Part shown: piece by piece, positions 50,032-63,300 of the stretch
How the letters are laid out: each line of letters opens with the position of its first letter
How positions within the stretch are numbered: the first letter of the stretch is position 1
Source of the DNA: Lasioglossum baleicum
Taxonomy: Eukaryota; Arthropoda; Insecta; Hymenoptera; Halictidae
Direction of reading: 5' to 3'
Length of the DNA: 64,000 nt
NCBI RefSeq assembly: GCF_051020765.1
Contig: NC_134930.1
Coordinates: 7,192,001 to 7,256,000, forward strand
Translations under genes and position numbers: made by a program
The notes under the pieces: generated by a model
What the model was told of the DNA's origin: nothing
What the model saw: the letters and a program-made list of their open reading frames with translations, nothing else
The model's database searches: none

Positions 50032-51086
50032 GTGTATACCAGTTCGTGGACGAAACCGGTGAGTCCCACCTCGGCCTCATGGCTAAGAAGGTAGTGTATA
50101 CCAGTTCCGGACGACACCGGTAAGTCCCTCCTCGGCCTCATGGCTAAGAAGGTAGTGTATACCAGTTCGGGGACGAAACCGGTGAGTCCCACCTCGGCCT
50201 CATGGCTAAGAAGGTAGTGTATACCTCTTCGCGGACGACACCGATCAGTCCCATCTCGGCCTCATGGCTAAGAAGGTAGTGTATACCTGTACGCGGACGA
50301 CACCGATCAGTCCCATCTCGGCCACATGGCTAAGAAGGTAGTGTATACCTGTTCGCGGACGACACTGATCAGTCCCATCTCGGCCTCATGGCTAAGAAGG
50401 TAGTGTATACCAGTTCCGGACGACACCGGTGAGTCCCTTCTCGGCCTCATGGCTAAGAAGTTAGTGTATACCTGTTCGCGGACGACACCGATCAGTCCCA
50501 TCTCGGCCTCATAGCTAAGAAGGTAGTGTATACCAGTTCCGGACGACACCGGTGAGTCCCATCTCGGCCTCATGGCTAAGAAGGTAGTGTATACCAGTTC
50601 CGGACGACACCGGTAAGTCCCTTCTCGGCCTCATGGCTAAGAAGGTAGTGTATACCAGTTCCGGACGACATCGGTGAGTCCCTTCTCGGCCTCATGGCTA
50701 AGTAGGTAGTGTATACCAGTTCGCGGACGACACCGATCAGTCCCATCTCGGCCTCATGGCTAAGAAGGTTGTGTATACCAGTTCGAGGACGAAACCGGTG
50801 AGTCCCATCTCGGCCTCATGGCTAAGAAGGTAGTGTATACCTGTTCGCGGACGACACCGATCAGTCCCATCTCGGCCTCATGGCTAAGAAGGTAGTGTAT
50901 ACCAGTTCCAGACGACACCGGTGAGTCCCATCTCGGCCTCATGACTAAGAAGGTAGTGTATACCAGTTCGGGGACGAAACCGGTGAGTCCCATCTCGGCC
51001 TCATGGCTAAGAAGGTAGTGTATACCTGTTCGCGGACGACACCGATCAGTCCCATCTCGGCCTCATGGCTAAGAAGGTAGTGTATA
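49791..51086 (+). repeat. 1.3-kb block repeated at 54,041-55,336 (spacing 4,250)
   Basis: Shared rare markers are CACTGATCAG, CCTCTTCGCGG (about 50,226 and 54,476), CATAGCTAAG (about 50,511 and 54,761), GTTGTGTATACC, TTCCAGACG and CATGACTAAG. The CCTCTTCGCGG and CATAGCTAAG markers recur once more near 61,261 and 61,547. Confidence 0.8.
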
Positions 51087-53885
51087 CCAGTTCCGGACGA
51101 CACCGGTGAGTCCCATCTCGACCTCATGGCTAAGAAGGTAGTGTATACCAGTTCCGGACGACACCGGTGAGTCCCTTCTCGGCCTCATGGCTAAGTAGGT
51201 AGTGTATACCAGTTCGCGGACGACACCGATCAGTCCCATCTCGGCCTCATGGCTAAGAAGGTAGTGTGTACCTGTTCGCGGACGACACCGATCAGTCCCA
51301 TCTCGGCCTCATGGCTAAGATGGTAGTGTATACCAGTTCCGGACGACACCGGTAAGTCCCTTCTCGGCCTCATGGCTAAGAAGGTAGTGTATACCAGTTC
51401 CGGACGACACCGGTGAGTCCCTTCTCGGCCTCATGGCTAACTAGGTAGTGTATACCAGTTCGCGGACGACACCGATCAGTCCCATCTCGGCCTCATGGCT
51501 AAGAAGGTAGTGTGTACCTGTTCGCGGACGACACCGATCAGTCCCATCTCGGCCTCATGGCTAAGAAGGTTGTGTATACCAGTTCGAGGACGAAACCGGT
51601 GAGTCCCATCTCGGCCTCATGGCTAAGAAGGTAGTGTATACCTGTTCGCGGACGACACCGATCAGTCCCATCTCGGCCTCATGGCTAAGAAGGTAGTGTA
51701 TACCAGTTCCAGACGACACCGGTGAGTCCCATCTCGGCCTCATGGCTAAGAAGGTAGTGTATACCAGTTCGGGGACGAAACCGGTGAGTCCCATCTCAAC
51801 CTCATGGCTAAGAAGGTAGTGTATACCAGTTCCGGACGACACCGGTGAGTCCCCTCTCGGCCTCATGGCTAAGTAAGTAGTGTATACCAGTTCGCGGACG
51901 ACACCGATCAGTCCCATCTCGGCCTCATGGCTAAGTAGGTAGTGTATACCAGTTCGGGGACGAAACCGGTGAGTCCCATCTCGGCCTCATGGCTAAGAAG
52001 GTAGTGTATACCTGTTCGCGGACGACACCGATCGGTCCCATCTCGGCCTCATGGCTAAGAAGGTAGTGTATACCAGTTCCGGACGACACCGGTAAGTCCC
52101 TTCTCGGCCTCATGGCTAAGAAGGTAGTGTATACCAGTTCCGGACGACACCGATCAGTCCCATCTCGGCCTCATGGCTAAGAAGGTAGTGTATACCAGTT
52201 CCGGACGACACCGGTGAGTCCCATCTCGACCTCATGGCTAAGAAGGTAGTGTATACCAGTTCCGGACGACACCGGTGAGTCCCATCTCGGCCTCATGGCT
52301 AAGAAGGTAGTGTATACCAGTTCGGGGACGAAACCGGTGAGTCCCATCTCGACCTCATGGCTAAGAAGGTAGTGTATACCAGTTCCGGACGACACCGGTG
52401 AGTCCCTTCTCGGCCTCATGGCTAAGTAGGTAGTGTATACCAGTTCGCGGACGACACCGATCAGTCCCATCTCGGCCTCATGGCTAAGAAGGTAGTGTGT
52501 ACCTGTTCGCGGACGACACCGATCAGTCCCATCTCGGCTTCATGGCTAAGAAGGTAGTGTTTATCCAGTTCCGGACGACACCGGTAAGTCCCTTCTCGGC
52601 CTCATGGCTAAGACGGTAGTGTATACCAGTTCCGGACGACACCGGTGAGTCCCTTCTCGGCCTCATGGCTAAGTAGGTAGTGTATACCAGTTCGCGGACG
52701 ACACCGATCAGTCCCATCTCGGCCTCATGGCTAAGAAGGTAGTGTATACCAGTTCGCGGACGAAACCGGTGAGTCCCATCTCGGCCTCATGGCTAAGAAG
52801 GTAGTGTATACCAGTTCCGGACGACACCGGTGAGTCCCATCTCGGCCTCATGGCTAAGAAGGTAGTGTATACCAGTTCCGGACGACACCGGTAAGTCCCT
52901 TCTCGGCCTCATGGCTAAGAAGGTAGTGTATACCAGTTCCGGACGACATCGGTGAGTCCCTTCTCGGCCTCATGGCTAAGTAGGTAGTGTATACCAGTTC
53001 GCGGACGACACCGATCAGTCCCATCTCGGCCTCATGGCTAAGAAGGTTGTGTATACCAGTTCGAGGACGAAACCGGTGAGTCCCATCTCGGCCTCATGGC
53101 TAAGAAGGTAGTGTATACCTGTTCGCGGACGACACCGATCAGTCCCATCTCGGCCTCATGGCTAAGAAGGTAGTGTATACCAGTTCCAGACGACACCGGT
53201 GAGTCCCATCTCGGCCTCATGACTAAGAAGGTAGTGTATACCAGTTCGGGGACGAAACCGGTGAGTCCCATCTCGGCCTCATGGCTAAGAAGGTAGTGTA
53301 TACCTGTTCGCGGACGACACCGATCAGTCCCATCTCGGCCTCATGGCTAAGATGGTAGTGTATACCAGTTCCGGACGACACCGGTAAGTCCCTTCTCGAC
53401 CTCATGGCTAAGAAGGTAGTGTATACCAGTTCCGGACGACACCGGTGAGTCCCTTCTCGGCCTCATGGCTAAGTAGGTAGTGTATACCAGTTCGCGGACG
53501 ACACCGATCAGTCCCATCTCGGCCTCATGGCTAAGAAGGTAGTGTGTACCTGTTCGCGGACGACACCGATCAGTCCCATCTCGGCCTCATGGCTAAGAAG
53601 GTTGTGTATACCAGTTCGAGGACGAAACCGGTGAGTCCCATCTCGGCCTCATGGCTAAGAAGGTAGTGTATACCTGTTCGCGGACGACACCGATCAGTCC
53701 CATCTCGGCCTCATGGCTAAGAAGGTAGTGTATACCAGTTCCAGACGACACCGGTGAGTCCCATCTCGGCCTCATGGCTAAGAAGGTAGTGTATACCAGT
53801 TCGGGGACGAAACCGGTGAGTCCCATCTCGACCTCATGGCTAAGAAGGTAGTGTATACCAGTTCCGGACGACACCGGTGAGTCCC
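50515..53885 (+). repeat. Local duplication at spacing 2,278 then 2,032
   Basis: From 50,515 to about 51,072 the match lies 2,278 bp downstream. At about 53,351 it switches to a spacing of 2,032 bp, at the CTAAGATGG monomer, and continues to about 53,885. The difference of 246 bp is four monomers, missing from the downstream copy. Markers are GTTGTGTATACC, TTCCAGACG, CATGACTAAG and GTGTGTACC. Confidence 0.75.
52526..52587 (+). repeat. B monomer with a one-base gain (GTGTTTATCC)
   Basis: This B copy is 62 bp because GTGTATACC is GTGTTTATCC. The same private variant, with the GGCTTCATGG change and the AAGACGG change in the next monomer, is at 63,562-63,623, exactly 11,036 bp away. It is a clean marker that the two ends of this last block are copies. 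Confidence 0.85.
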
Positions 53886-54040
53886 ATCTCGACCTCATGG
53901 CTAAGAAGGTAGTGTATACCAGTTCCGGACGACACCGGTGAGTCCCTTCTCGGCCTCATGGCTAAGTAGGTAGTGTATACCAGTTCGCGGACGACACCGA
54001 TCAGTCCCATCTCGGCCTCATGGCTAAGAAGGTAGTGTGT

Positions 54041-55336
54041 ACCTGTACGCGGACGACACCGATCAGTCCCATCTCGGCCACATGGCTAAGAAGGTAGTGT
54101 ATACCTGTTCGCGGACGACACTGATCAGTCCCATCTCGGCCTCATGGCTAAGAAGGTAGTGTATACCAGTTCCGGACGACACCGGTGAGTCCCTTCTCGG
54201 CCTCATGGCTAAGAAGTTAGTGTATACCTGTTCGCGGACGACACCGATCAGTCCCATCTCGGCCTCATGGCTAATAAGGTAGTGTATACCAGTTCGTGGA
54301 CGAAACCGGTGAGTCCCACCTCGGCCTCATGGCTAAGAAGGTAGTGTATACCAGTTCCGGACGACACCGGTAAGTCCCTCCTCGGCCTCATGGCTAAGAA
54401 GGTAGTGTATACCAGTTCGGGGACGAAACCGGTGAGTCCCACCTCGGCCTCATGGCTAAGAAGGTAGTGTATACCTCTTCGCGGACGACACCGATCAGTC
54501 CCATCTCGGCCTCATGGCTAAGAAGGTAGTGTATACCTGTACGCGGACGACACCGATCAGTCCTATCTCGGCCACATGGCTAAGAAGGTAGTGTATACCT
54601 GTTCGCGGACGACACTGATCAGTCCCATCTCGGCCTCATGGCTAAGAAGGTAGTGTATACCAGTTCCGGACGACACCGGTGAGTCCCTTCTCGGCCTCAT
54701 GGCTAAGAAGTTAGTGTATACCTGTTCGCGGACGACACCGATCAGTCCCATCTCGGCCTCATAGCTAAGAAGGTAGTGTATACCAGTTCCGGACGACACC
54801 GGTGAGTCCCATCTCGGCCTCATGGCTAAGAAGGTAGTGTATACCAGTTCCGGACGACACCGGTAAGTCCCTTCTCGGCCTCATGGCTAAGAAGGTAGTG
54901 TATACCAGTTCCGGACGACATCGGTGAGTCCCTTCTCGGCCTCATGGCTAAGTAGGTAGTGTATACCAGTTCGCGGACGACACCGATCAGTCCCATCTCG
55001 GCCTCATGGCTAAGAAGGTTGTGTATACCAGTTCGAGGACGAAACCGGTGAGTCCCATCTCGGCCTCATGGCTAAGAAGGTAGTGTATACCTGTTCGCGG
55101 ACGACACCGATCAGTCCCATCTCGGCCTCATGGCTAAGAAGGTAGTGTATACCAGTTCCAGACGACACCGGTGAGTCCCATCTCGGCCTCATGACTAAGA
55201 AGGTAGTGTATACCAGTTCGGGGACGAAACCGGTGAGTCCCATCTCGGCCTCATGGCTAAGAAGGTAGTGTATACCTGTTCGCGGACGACACCGATCAGT
55301 CCCATCTCGGCCTCATGGCTAAGAAGGTAGTGTATA
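54041..55336 (+). repeat. Second copy of the 49,791-51,086 block
   Basis: It keeps the markers of the first copy at spacing 4,250. A point difference is TCCTATCTCGG near 54,563 where the first copy has TCCCATCTCGG. It ends where the third copy of the long block begins. Confidence 0.8.
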
Positions 55337-58300
55337 CCTGTTCGCGGACGACACCGATCAGTCCCATCTCGGCCTCATGGCTAAGAAGGTAGTGTATACC
55401 AGTTCCGGACGACACCGGTAAGTCCCTTCTCGGCCTCATGGCTAAGAAGGTAGTGTATACCAGTTCCGGACGACACCGGTGAGTCCCATCTCGGCCTCAT
55501 GGCTAAGAAGTTAGTGTATACCTGTTCGCGGACGACACCGATCAGTCCCATCTCGGCCTCATGGCTAATAAGGTAGTGTATACCAGTTCGTGGACGAAAC
55601 CGGTGAGTCCCACCTCGGCCTCATGGCTAAGAAGGTAGTGTATACCTGTTCGCGGACAACACCGATCTGTCCCATCTCGGCCTCATGGCTAATAAGGTAG
55701 TGTATACCAGTTCGTGGACGAAACCGGTGAGTCCCACCTCGGCCTCATGGCTAAGAAGGTAGTGTATACCTGTTCGCGGACAACACCGATCTGTCCCATC
55801 TCGGCCTCATGGCTAAAAAGGTAGTGTATACCAGTTCCGGACGACACCGGTGAGTCCCATCTCGGCCTCATGGCTAAGAAGGTAGTGTATACCTGTTCGC
55901 GGACGACATCGATCAGTCCCATCTCGGCCTCATGGCTAAGAAGGTAGTGTATACCTGTTCGCGGACGACACCGATCAGTCCCATCTCGGCCTCATGGCTA
56001 AGAAGGTAGTGTATACCAGTTCCGGACGACACCGGTGAGTCCCTTCTCGGCCTTATGGCTAAGAAGGTAGTGTATACCAGTTCCGGACGACACCGGTGAG
56101 TCCCTTCTCGGCCTCATGGCTAAGTAGGTAGTGTATACCAGTTCCGGGACGAAACCGGTGAGTCCCATCTCGGCCTCATGGCTAAGAAGGTAGTGTATAC
56201 CTGTTCGCGGACGACACCGATCAGTCCCATCTCGGCCTCATGGCTAAGAAGGTAGTGTATACCTGTACGCGGACGACACCGATCAGTCCCATCTCGGCCA
56301 CATGGCTAAGAAGGTAGTGTATACCAGTTCGCGGACGACACCGATCAGTCCCATCTCGGCCTCATGGCTAAGAAGGTAGTGTATACCAGTTCCGGACGCT
56401 ACCGGTGAGTCCCTTCTCGGCCTCATGGCTAAGAAGGTAGTGTATACCAGTTCGGGGACGAAACCGGTGAGTCCCATCTCGGCCTGATGGCTAAGAAGTT
56501 AGTGTATACCTGTTCGCGGACGACACCGATCAGTCCCATCTCGGCCTCATGGCTAAGAAGGTAGTGTATACCAGTTCCGGACGACACCGGTGAGTCCCAT
56601 CTCGGCCTCATGGCTAAGAAGGTAGTGTATACCTGTTCGCGGACAACACCGATCTGTCCCATCTCGGCCTCATGGCTAAAAAGGTAGTGTATACCAGTTC
56701 CGGACGACACCGGTGAGTCCCATCTCGGCCTCATGGCTAAGAAGGTAGTGTATACCTGTTCGCGGACGACATCGATCAGTCCCATCTCGGCCTCATGGCT
56801 AAGAAGGTAGTGTATACCTGTTCGCGGACGACACCGATCAGTCCCATCTCGGCCTCATGGCTAAGAAGTTAGTGTATACCTGTTCGCGGACGACACCGAT
56901 CAGTCCCATCTCGGCCTCATGGCTAAGAAGGTAGTGTATACCAGTTCCGGACGACACCGGTGAGTCCCATCTCGGCCTCATGGCTAAGAAGGTAGTGTAT
57001 ACCTGTTCGCGGACGACACCGATCAGTCCCTTCCCGGCCTCATGGCTAAGAAGGTAGTGTATACCAGTTCGTGGACGAAACCGGTGAGTCCCACCTCGGC
57101 CTCATGGCTAAGAAGGTAGTGTATACCTGTTCGCGGACAACACCGATCTGTCCCATCTCGGCCTCATGGCTAAAAAGGTAGTGTATACCAGTTCCGGACG
57201 ACACCGGTGAGTCCCATCTCGGCCTCATGGCTAAGAAGGTAGTGTATACCTGTTCGCGGACGACATCGATCAGTCCCATCTCGGCCTCATGGCTAAGAAG
57301 GTAGTGTATACCTGTTCGCGGACGACACCGATCAGTCCCATCTCGGCCTCATGGCTAAGAAGGTAGTGTATACCTGTTCGCGGACGACACCGATCAGTCG
57401 CATCTCGGCCTCATGGCTAAGAAGGTAGTGTATACCTGTACGCGGACGACATCGATCAGTCCCATCTCAGCCTCATGGCGAAGAAGGTAGTGTATACCAG
57501 TTCGCGGACGACACCGATCAGTCCCATCTTGGCCTCATGGCTAAGAAGGTGGTGTATACCAGTTCGGGGACGAAACCGGTGAGTCCCATCCCGGCCTCAT
57601 GGCTAAGAAGGTAGTGTATACCTGTTCGCGGACGACACCGATCAGTCCCATCTCGGCCTCATGGCTAAGAAGGTAGTGTATACCAGTTCCGGACGACACC
57701 GGTAAGTCGCTTCTCGGCCTCATGGCTAAGAAGGTAGTGTATACCAGTTCGGGGACGAAACCGGTGAGTCCCATCTCGGCCTCATGGCTAAGAAGTTAGT
57801 GTATACCTGTTCGCGGACGACACCGATCAGTCCCATCTCGGCCTCATGGCTAATAAGGTAGTGTATACCAGTTCGAGGACGAAAGAGGTGAGTCCCACCT
57901 CGGCCTCATGGCTAAGAAGGTAGTGTATACCTGTTCGCGGACAACACCGATCTGTCCCATCTCGGCCTCATGGCTAAAAAGGTAGTGTATACCAGTTCCG
58001 GACGACACCGGTGAGTCCCATCTCGGCCTCATGGCTAAGAAGGTAGTGTATACCAGTTCCGGACGACACCGGTAAGTCCCTCCTCGGCCTCATGGCTAAG
58101 AAGGTAGTGTATACCAGTTCGGGGACGAAACCGGTGAGTCCCACCTCGGCCTCATGGCTAAGAAGGTAGTGTATACCTGTTCGCGGACGACACCGATCAG
58201 TCCCATCTCGGCCTCATGGCTAAGAAGGTAGTGTATACCTGTACGCGGACGACACCGATCAGTCCCATCTCGGCCACATGGCTAAGAAGGTAGTGTATAC

Positions 58301-60114
58301 CTGTTCGCGGACGACACTGATCAGTCCCATCTCGGCCTCATGGCTAAGAAGGTAGTGTATACCAGTTCCGGACGACACCGGTGAGTCCCTTCTCGGCCTC
58401 ATGGCTAAGAAGTTAGTGTATACCTGTTCGCGGACGACACCGATCAGTCCCATCTCGGCCTCATGGCTAAGAAGGTAGTGTATACCAGTTCCGGACGACA
58501 CCGGTGAGTCCCATCTCGGCCTCATGGCTAAGAAGGTAGTGTATACCAGTTCCGGACGACACCGGTAAGTCCCTTCTCGGCCTCATGGCTAAGAAGGTAG
58601 TGTATACCAGTTCCGGACGACATCGGTGAGTCCCTTCTCGGCCTCATGGCTAAGTAGGTAGTGTATACCAGTTCGCGGACGACACCGATCAGTCCCTTCT
58701 CGGCCTTATGGCTAAGAAGGTAGTGTATACCAGTTCGCGGACGACACCGATCAGTCCCATCTTGGCCTCATGGCTAAGAAGGTAGTGTATACCTGTTCGC
58801 GGACGACACCGATCAGTCCCATCTCGGCCTCATGGCTAAGAAGGTAGTGTATACCAGTTCCAAACGACACCGGTGAGTCCCATCTCGGCCTCATGACTAA
58901 GAAGGTAGTGTATACCAGTTCGGGGACGAAACCGGTGAGTCCCATCTCGGCCTCATGGCTAAGAAGGTAGTGTATACCTGTTCGCGGACGACACCGATCA
59001 GTCCCATCTCGGCCTCATGGCTAAGAAGGTAGTGTATACCAGTTCCGGACGACACCGGTGAGTCCCATCTCGACCTCATGGCTAAGAAGGTAGTGTATAC
59101 CAGTTCCGGACGACACCGGTGAGTCCCTTCTCGGCCTCATGGCTAAGTAGGTAGTGTATACCAGTTCGCGGACGACACCGATCAGTCCCATCTCGGCCTC
59201 ATGGCTAAGAAGGTAGTGTGTACCTGTTCGCGGACGACACCGATCAGTCCCATCTCGGCCTCATGGCTAAGATGGTAGTGTATACCAGTTCCGGACGACA
59301 CCGGTAAGTCCCTTCTCGGCCTCATGGCTAAGAAGGTAGTGTATACCAGTTCCGGACGACACCGGTGAGTCCCTTCTCGGCCTCATGGCTAAGTAGGTAG
59401 TGTATACCAGTTCGCGGACGACACCGATCAGTCCCATCTCGGCCTCATGGCTAAGAAAGTAGTGTGTACCTGTTCGCGGACGACACCGATCAGTCCCATC
59501 TCGGCCTCATGGCTAAGAAGGTTGTGTATACCAGTTCGAGGACGAAACCGGTGAGTCCCATCTCGGCCTCATGGCTAAGAAGGTAGTTTATACCTGTTCG
59601 CGGACGACACCGATCAGTCCCATCTCGGCCTCATGGCTAAGAAGGTAGTGTATACCAGTTCCGGACGACACCGGTGAGTCCCATCTCGGCCTCATGGCTA
59701 AGAAGGTAGTGTATACCTGTTCGCGGACGACACCGATCAGTCCCATCTCGGCCTCATGGCTAAGAAGGTAGTGTATACCAGTTCCGGACGACACCGGTAA
59801 GTCCCTTCTCGGCCTCATGGCTAAGAAGGTAGTGTATACCAGTTCGAGGACGAAACCGGTGAGTCCCATCTCGGCCTCATGGCTAAGAAGGTAGTGTATA
59901 CCTGTTCGCGGACGACACCGATCAGTCGCATCTCGGCCTCATGGCTAAGAAGGTAGTGTATACCTGTACGCGGACGACACCGATCAGTCCCATCTCGGCC
60001 ACATGGCTAAGAAGGTAGTGTATACCTGCTCGCGGACGACACCGATCAGTCCCATCTCGGCCTCATGGCTAAGAAGGTAGTGTATACCAGTTCCGGACGA
60101 CACCGGTGAGTCCC
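55337..60114 (+). repeat. Third, shortened copy of the right part of the long block
   Basis: It matches 43.4-45.9 kb at spacing 11,960, then 12,084 after the extra D-F pair at 55,669-55,792. From about 58.2 kb it matches 47.3-49.2 kb at spacing 10,912. The 1,172-bp step is the loss (or original absence) of one unit of the tandem duplication present in the other two copies. Differences are in whole monomers. Confidence 0.8.
55545..55792 (+). repeat. D-F dimer present twice in tandem (2 x 124 bp)
   Basis: D at 55,545-55,606 and F at 55,607-55,668 are followed by a second D (55,669-55,730) and F (55,731-55,792). The corresponding places near 43.6, 30.65, 24.6 and 21.95 kb have a single D-F pair before the CTAAAAAGG B copy. 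The expansion is private to this copy. Confidence 0.85.
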
Positions 60115-60361
60115 TTCTCGGCCTCATGGCTAAGAAGGTAGTGTATACCAGTTCCAGACGACACCGGTGAGTCCCTTCTCGGCCTCATGGCTAAGTAGGT
60201 AGTGTATACCAGTTCGGGGACGAAACCGGTGAGTCCCATCTCGGCCTCATGGCTAAGAAGGTAGTGTATACCTGTTCGCGGACGACATCGATCAGTCCCA
60301 TCTCGGCCTCATGGCGAAGAAGGTAGTGTATACCAGTTCGCGGACGACACCGATCAGTCCC
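60115..60361 (+). repeat. 247-bp insertion of four monomers in the third copy
   Basis: Left of this segment the spacing to the second copy is 10,912 and right of it 11,159, so 247 bp (three 62-bp and one 61-bp monomers) are extra here. It holds a TTCCAGACG B copy, a CTAAGTAGG C copy, an A' copy and a hybrid copy with ATGGCGAAG. The ATGGCGAAG marker otherwise appears near 32,445, 45,402 and 57,478, so the added monomers may come from there. Confidence 0.75.
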
Positions 60362-63300
60362 ATCTTGGCCTCATGGCTAAGAAGGTGGTGTATACCAGTT
60401 CGGGGACGAAACCGGTGAGTCCCATCCCGGCCTCATGGCTAAGAAGGTAGTGTATAGCTGTTCGCGGACGACACCGATCAGTCCCATCTCGGCCTCATGG
60501 CTAAGAAGGTAGTGTATACCAGTTCCGGACGACACCGGTAAGTCCCTTCTCGGCCTCATGGCTAAGAAGGTAGTGTATACCAGTTCGGGGACGAAACCGG
60601 TGAGTCCCACCTCGGCCTCATGGCTAAGAAGTTAGTGTATACCTGTTCGCGGACGACACCGATCAGTCCCATCTCGGCCTCATGGCTAATAAGGTAGTGT
60701 ATACCAGTTCGTGGACGAAACCGGTGAGTCCCACCTCGGCCTCATGGCTAAGAAGGTAGTGTATACTAGTTCCGGACGACACCGGTAAGTCCCTCCTCGG
60801 CCTCATGGCTAAAAAGGTAGTGTATACCTGTACGCGGACGACACCGATCAGTCCCATCTCGGCCACATGGCTAAGAAGGTAGTGTATACCTGTTCGCGGA
60901 CGACACTGATCAGTCCCATCTCGGCCTCATGGCTAAGAAGGTAGTGTATACCAGTTCCGGACGACACCGGTGAGTCCCTTCTCGGCCTCATGGCTAAGAA
61001 GTTAGTGTATACCTGTTCGCGGACGACACCGATCAGTCCCATCTCGGCCTCATGGCTAATAAGGTAGTGTATACCAGTTCGTGGACGAAACCGATGAGTC
61101 CCACCTCGGCCTCATGGCTAAGAAGGTAGTGTATACCAGTTCCGGACGACACCGGTAAGTCCCTCCTCGGCCTCATGGCTAAGAAGGTAGTGTATACCAG
61201 TTCGGGGACGAAACCGGTGAGTCCCACCTCGGCCTCATGGCTAAGAAGGTAGTGTATACCTCTTCGCGGACGACACCGATCAGTCCCATCTCGGCCTCAT
61301 GGCTAAGAAGGTAGTGTATACCTGTACGCGGACGACACCGATCAGTCCCATCTCGGCCACATGGCTAAGAAGGTAGTGTATACCTGTTCGCGGACGACAC
61401 TGATCAGTCCCATCTCGGCCTCATGGCTAAGAAGGTAGTGTATACCAGTTCCGGACGACACCGGTGAGTCCCTTCTCGGCGGTCATGGCTAAGAAGTTAG
61501 TGTATACCTGTTCGCGGACGACACCGATCAGTCCCATCTCGGCCTCATAGCTAAGAAGGTAGTGTATACCAGTTCCGGACGACACCGGTGAGTCCCATCT
61601 CGGCCTCATGGCTAAGAAGGTAGTGTATACCAGTTCCGGACGACACCGGTAAGTCCCTTCTCGGCCTCATGGCTAAGAAGGTAGTGTATACCAGTTCCGG
61701 ACGACATCGGTGAGTCCCTTCTCGGCCTCATGGCTAAGTAGGTAGTGTATACCAGTTCGCGGACGACACCGATCAGTCCCATCTCGGCCTCATGGCTAAG
61801 AAGGTTGTGTATACCAGTTCGAGGACGAAACCGGTGAGTCCCATCTCGGCCTCATGGCTAAGAAGGTAGTGTATACCTGTTCGCGGACGACACCGATCAG
61901 TCCCATCTCGGCCTCATGGCTAAGAAGGTAGTGTATACCAGTTCCAGACGACACCGGTGAGTCCCATCTCGGCCTCATGACTAAGAAGGTAGTGTATACC
62001 AGTTCGGGGACGAAACCGGTGAGTCCCATCTCGGCCTCATGGCTAAGAAGGTAGTGTATACCTGTTCGCGGACGACACCGATCAGTCCCATCTCGGCCTC
62101 ATGGCTAAGAAGGTAGTGTATACCAGTTCCGGACGACACCGGTGAGTCCCATCTCGACCTCATGGCTAAGAAGGTAGTGTATACCAGTTCCGGACGACAC
62201 CGGTGAGTCCCTTCTCGGCCTCATGGCTAAGTAGGTAGTGTACACCAGTTCGCGGACGACACCGATCAGTCCCATCTCGGCCTCATGGCTAAGAAGGTAG
62301 TGTGTACCTGTTCGCGGACGACACCGATCAGTCCCATCTCGGCCTCATGGCTAAGATGGTAGTGTATACCAGTTCCGGACGACACCGGTAAGTCCCTTCT
62401 CGGCCTCATGGCTAAGAAGGTAGTGTATACCAGTTCCGGACGACACCGGTGAGTCCCTTCTCGGCCTCATGGCTAAGTAGGTAGTGTATACCAGTTCGCG
62501 GACGACACCGATCAGTCCCATCTCGGCCTCATGGCTAAGAAGGTAGTGTGTACCTGTTCGCGGACGACACCGATCAGTCCCATCTCGGCCTCATGGCTAA
62601 GAAGGTTGTGTATACCAGTTCGAGGACGAAACCGGTGAGTCCCATCTCGGCCTCATGGCTAAGAAGGTAGTGTATACCTGTTCGCGGACGACACCGATCA
62701 GTCCCATCTCGGCCTCATGGCTAAGAAGGTAGTGTATACCAGTTCCAGACGACACCGGTGAGTCCCATCTCGGCCTCATGGCTAAGAAGGTAGTGTATAC
62801 CAGTTCGGGGACGAAACCGGTGAGTCCCATCTCGACCTCATGGCTAAGAAGGTAGTGTATACCAGTTCCGGACGACACCGGTGAGTCCCTTCTCGGCCTC
62901 ATGGCTAAGTAAGTAGTGTATACCAGTTCGCGGACGACACCGATCAGTCCCATCTCGGCCTCATGGCTAAGTAGGTAGTGTATACCAGTTCGGGGACGAA
63001 ACCGGTGAGTCCCATCTCGGCCTCATGGCTAAGAAGGTAGTGTATACCTGTTCGCGGACGACACCGATCGGTCCCATCTCGGCCTCATGGCTAAGAAGGT
63101 AGTGTATACCAGTTCCGGACGACACCGGTAAGTCCCTTCTCGGCCTCATGGCTAAGAAGGTAGTGTATACCAGTTCCGGACGACACCGATCAGTCCCATC
63201 TCGGCCTCATGGCTAAGAAGGTAGTGTATACCAGTTCCGGACGACACCGGTGAGTCCCATCTCGACCTCATGGCTAAGAAGGTAGTGTATACCAGTTCCG

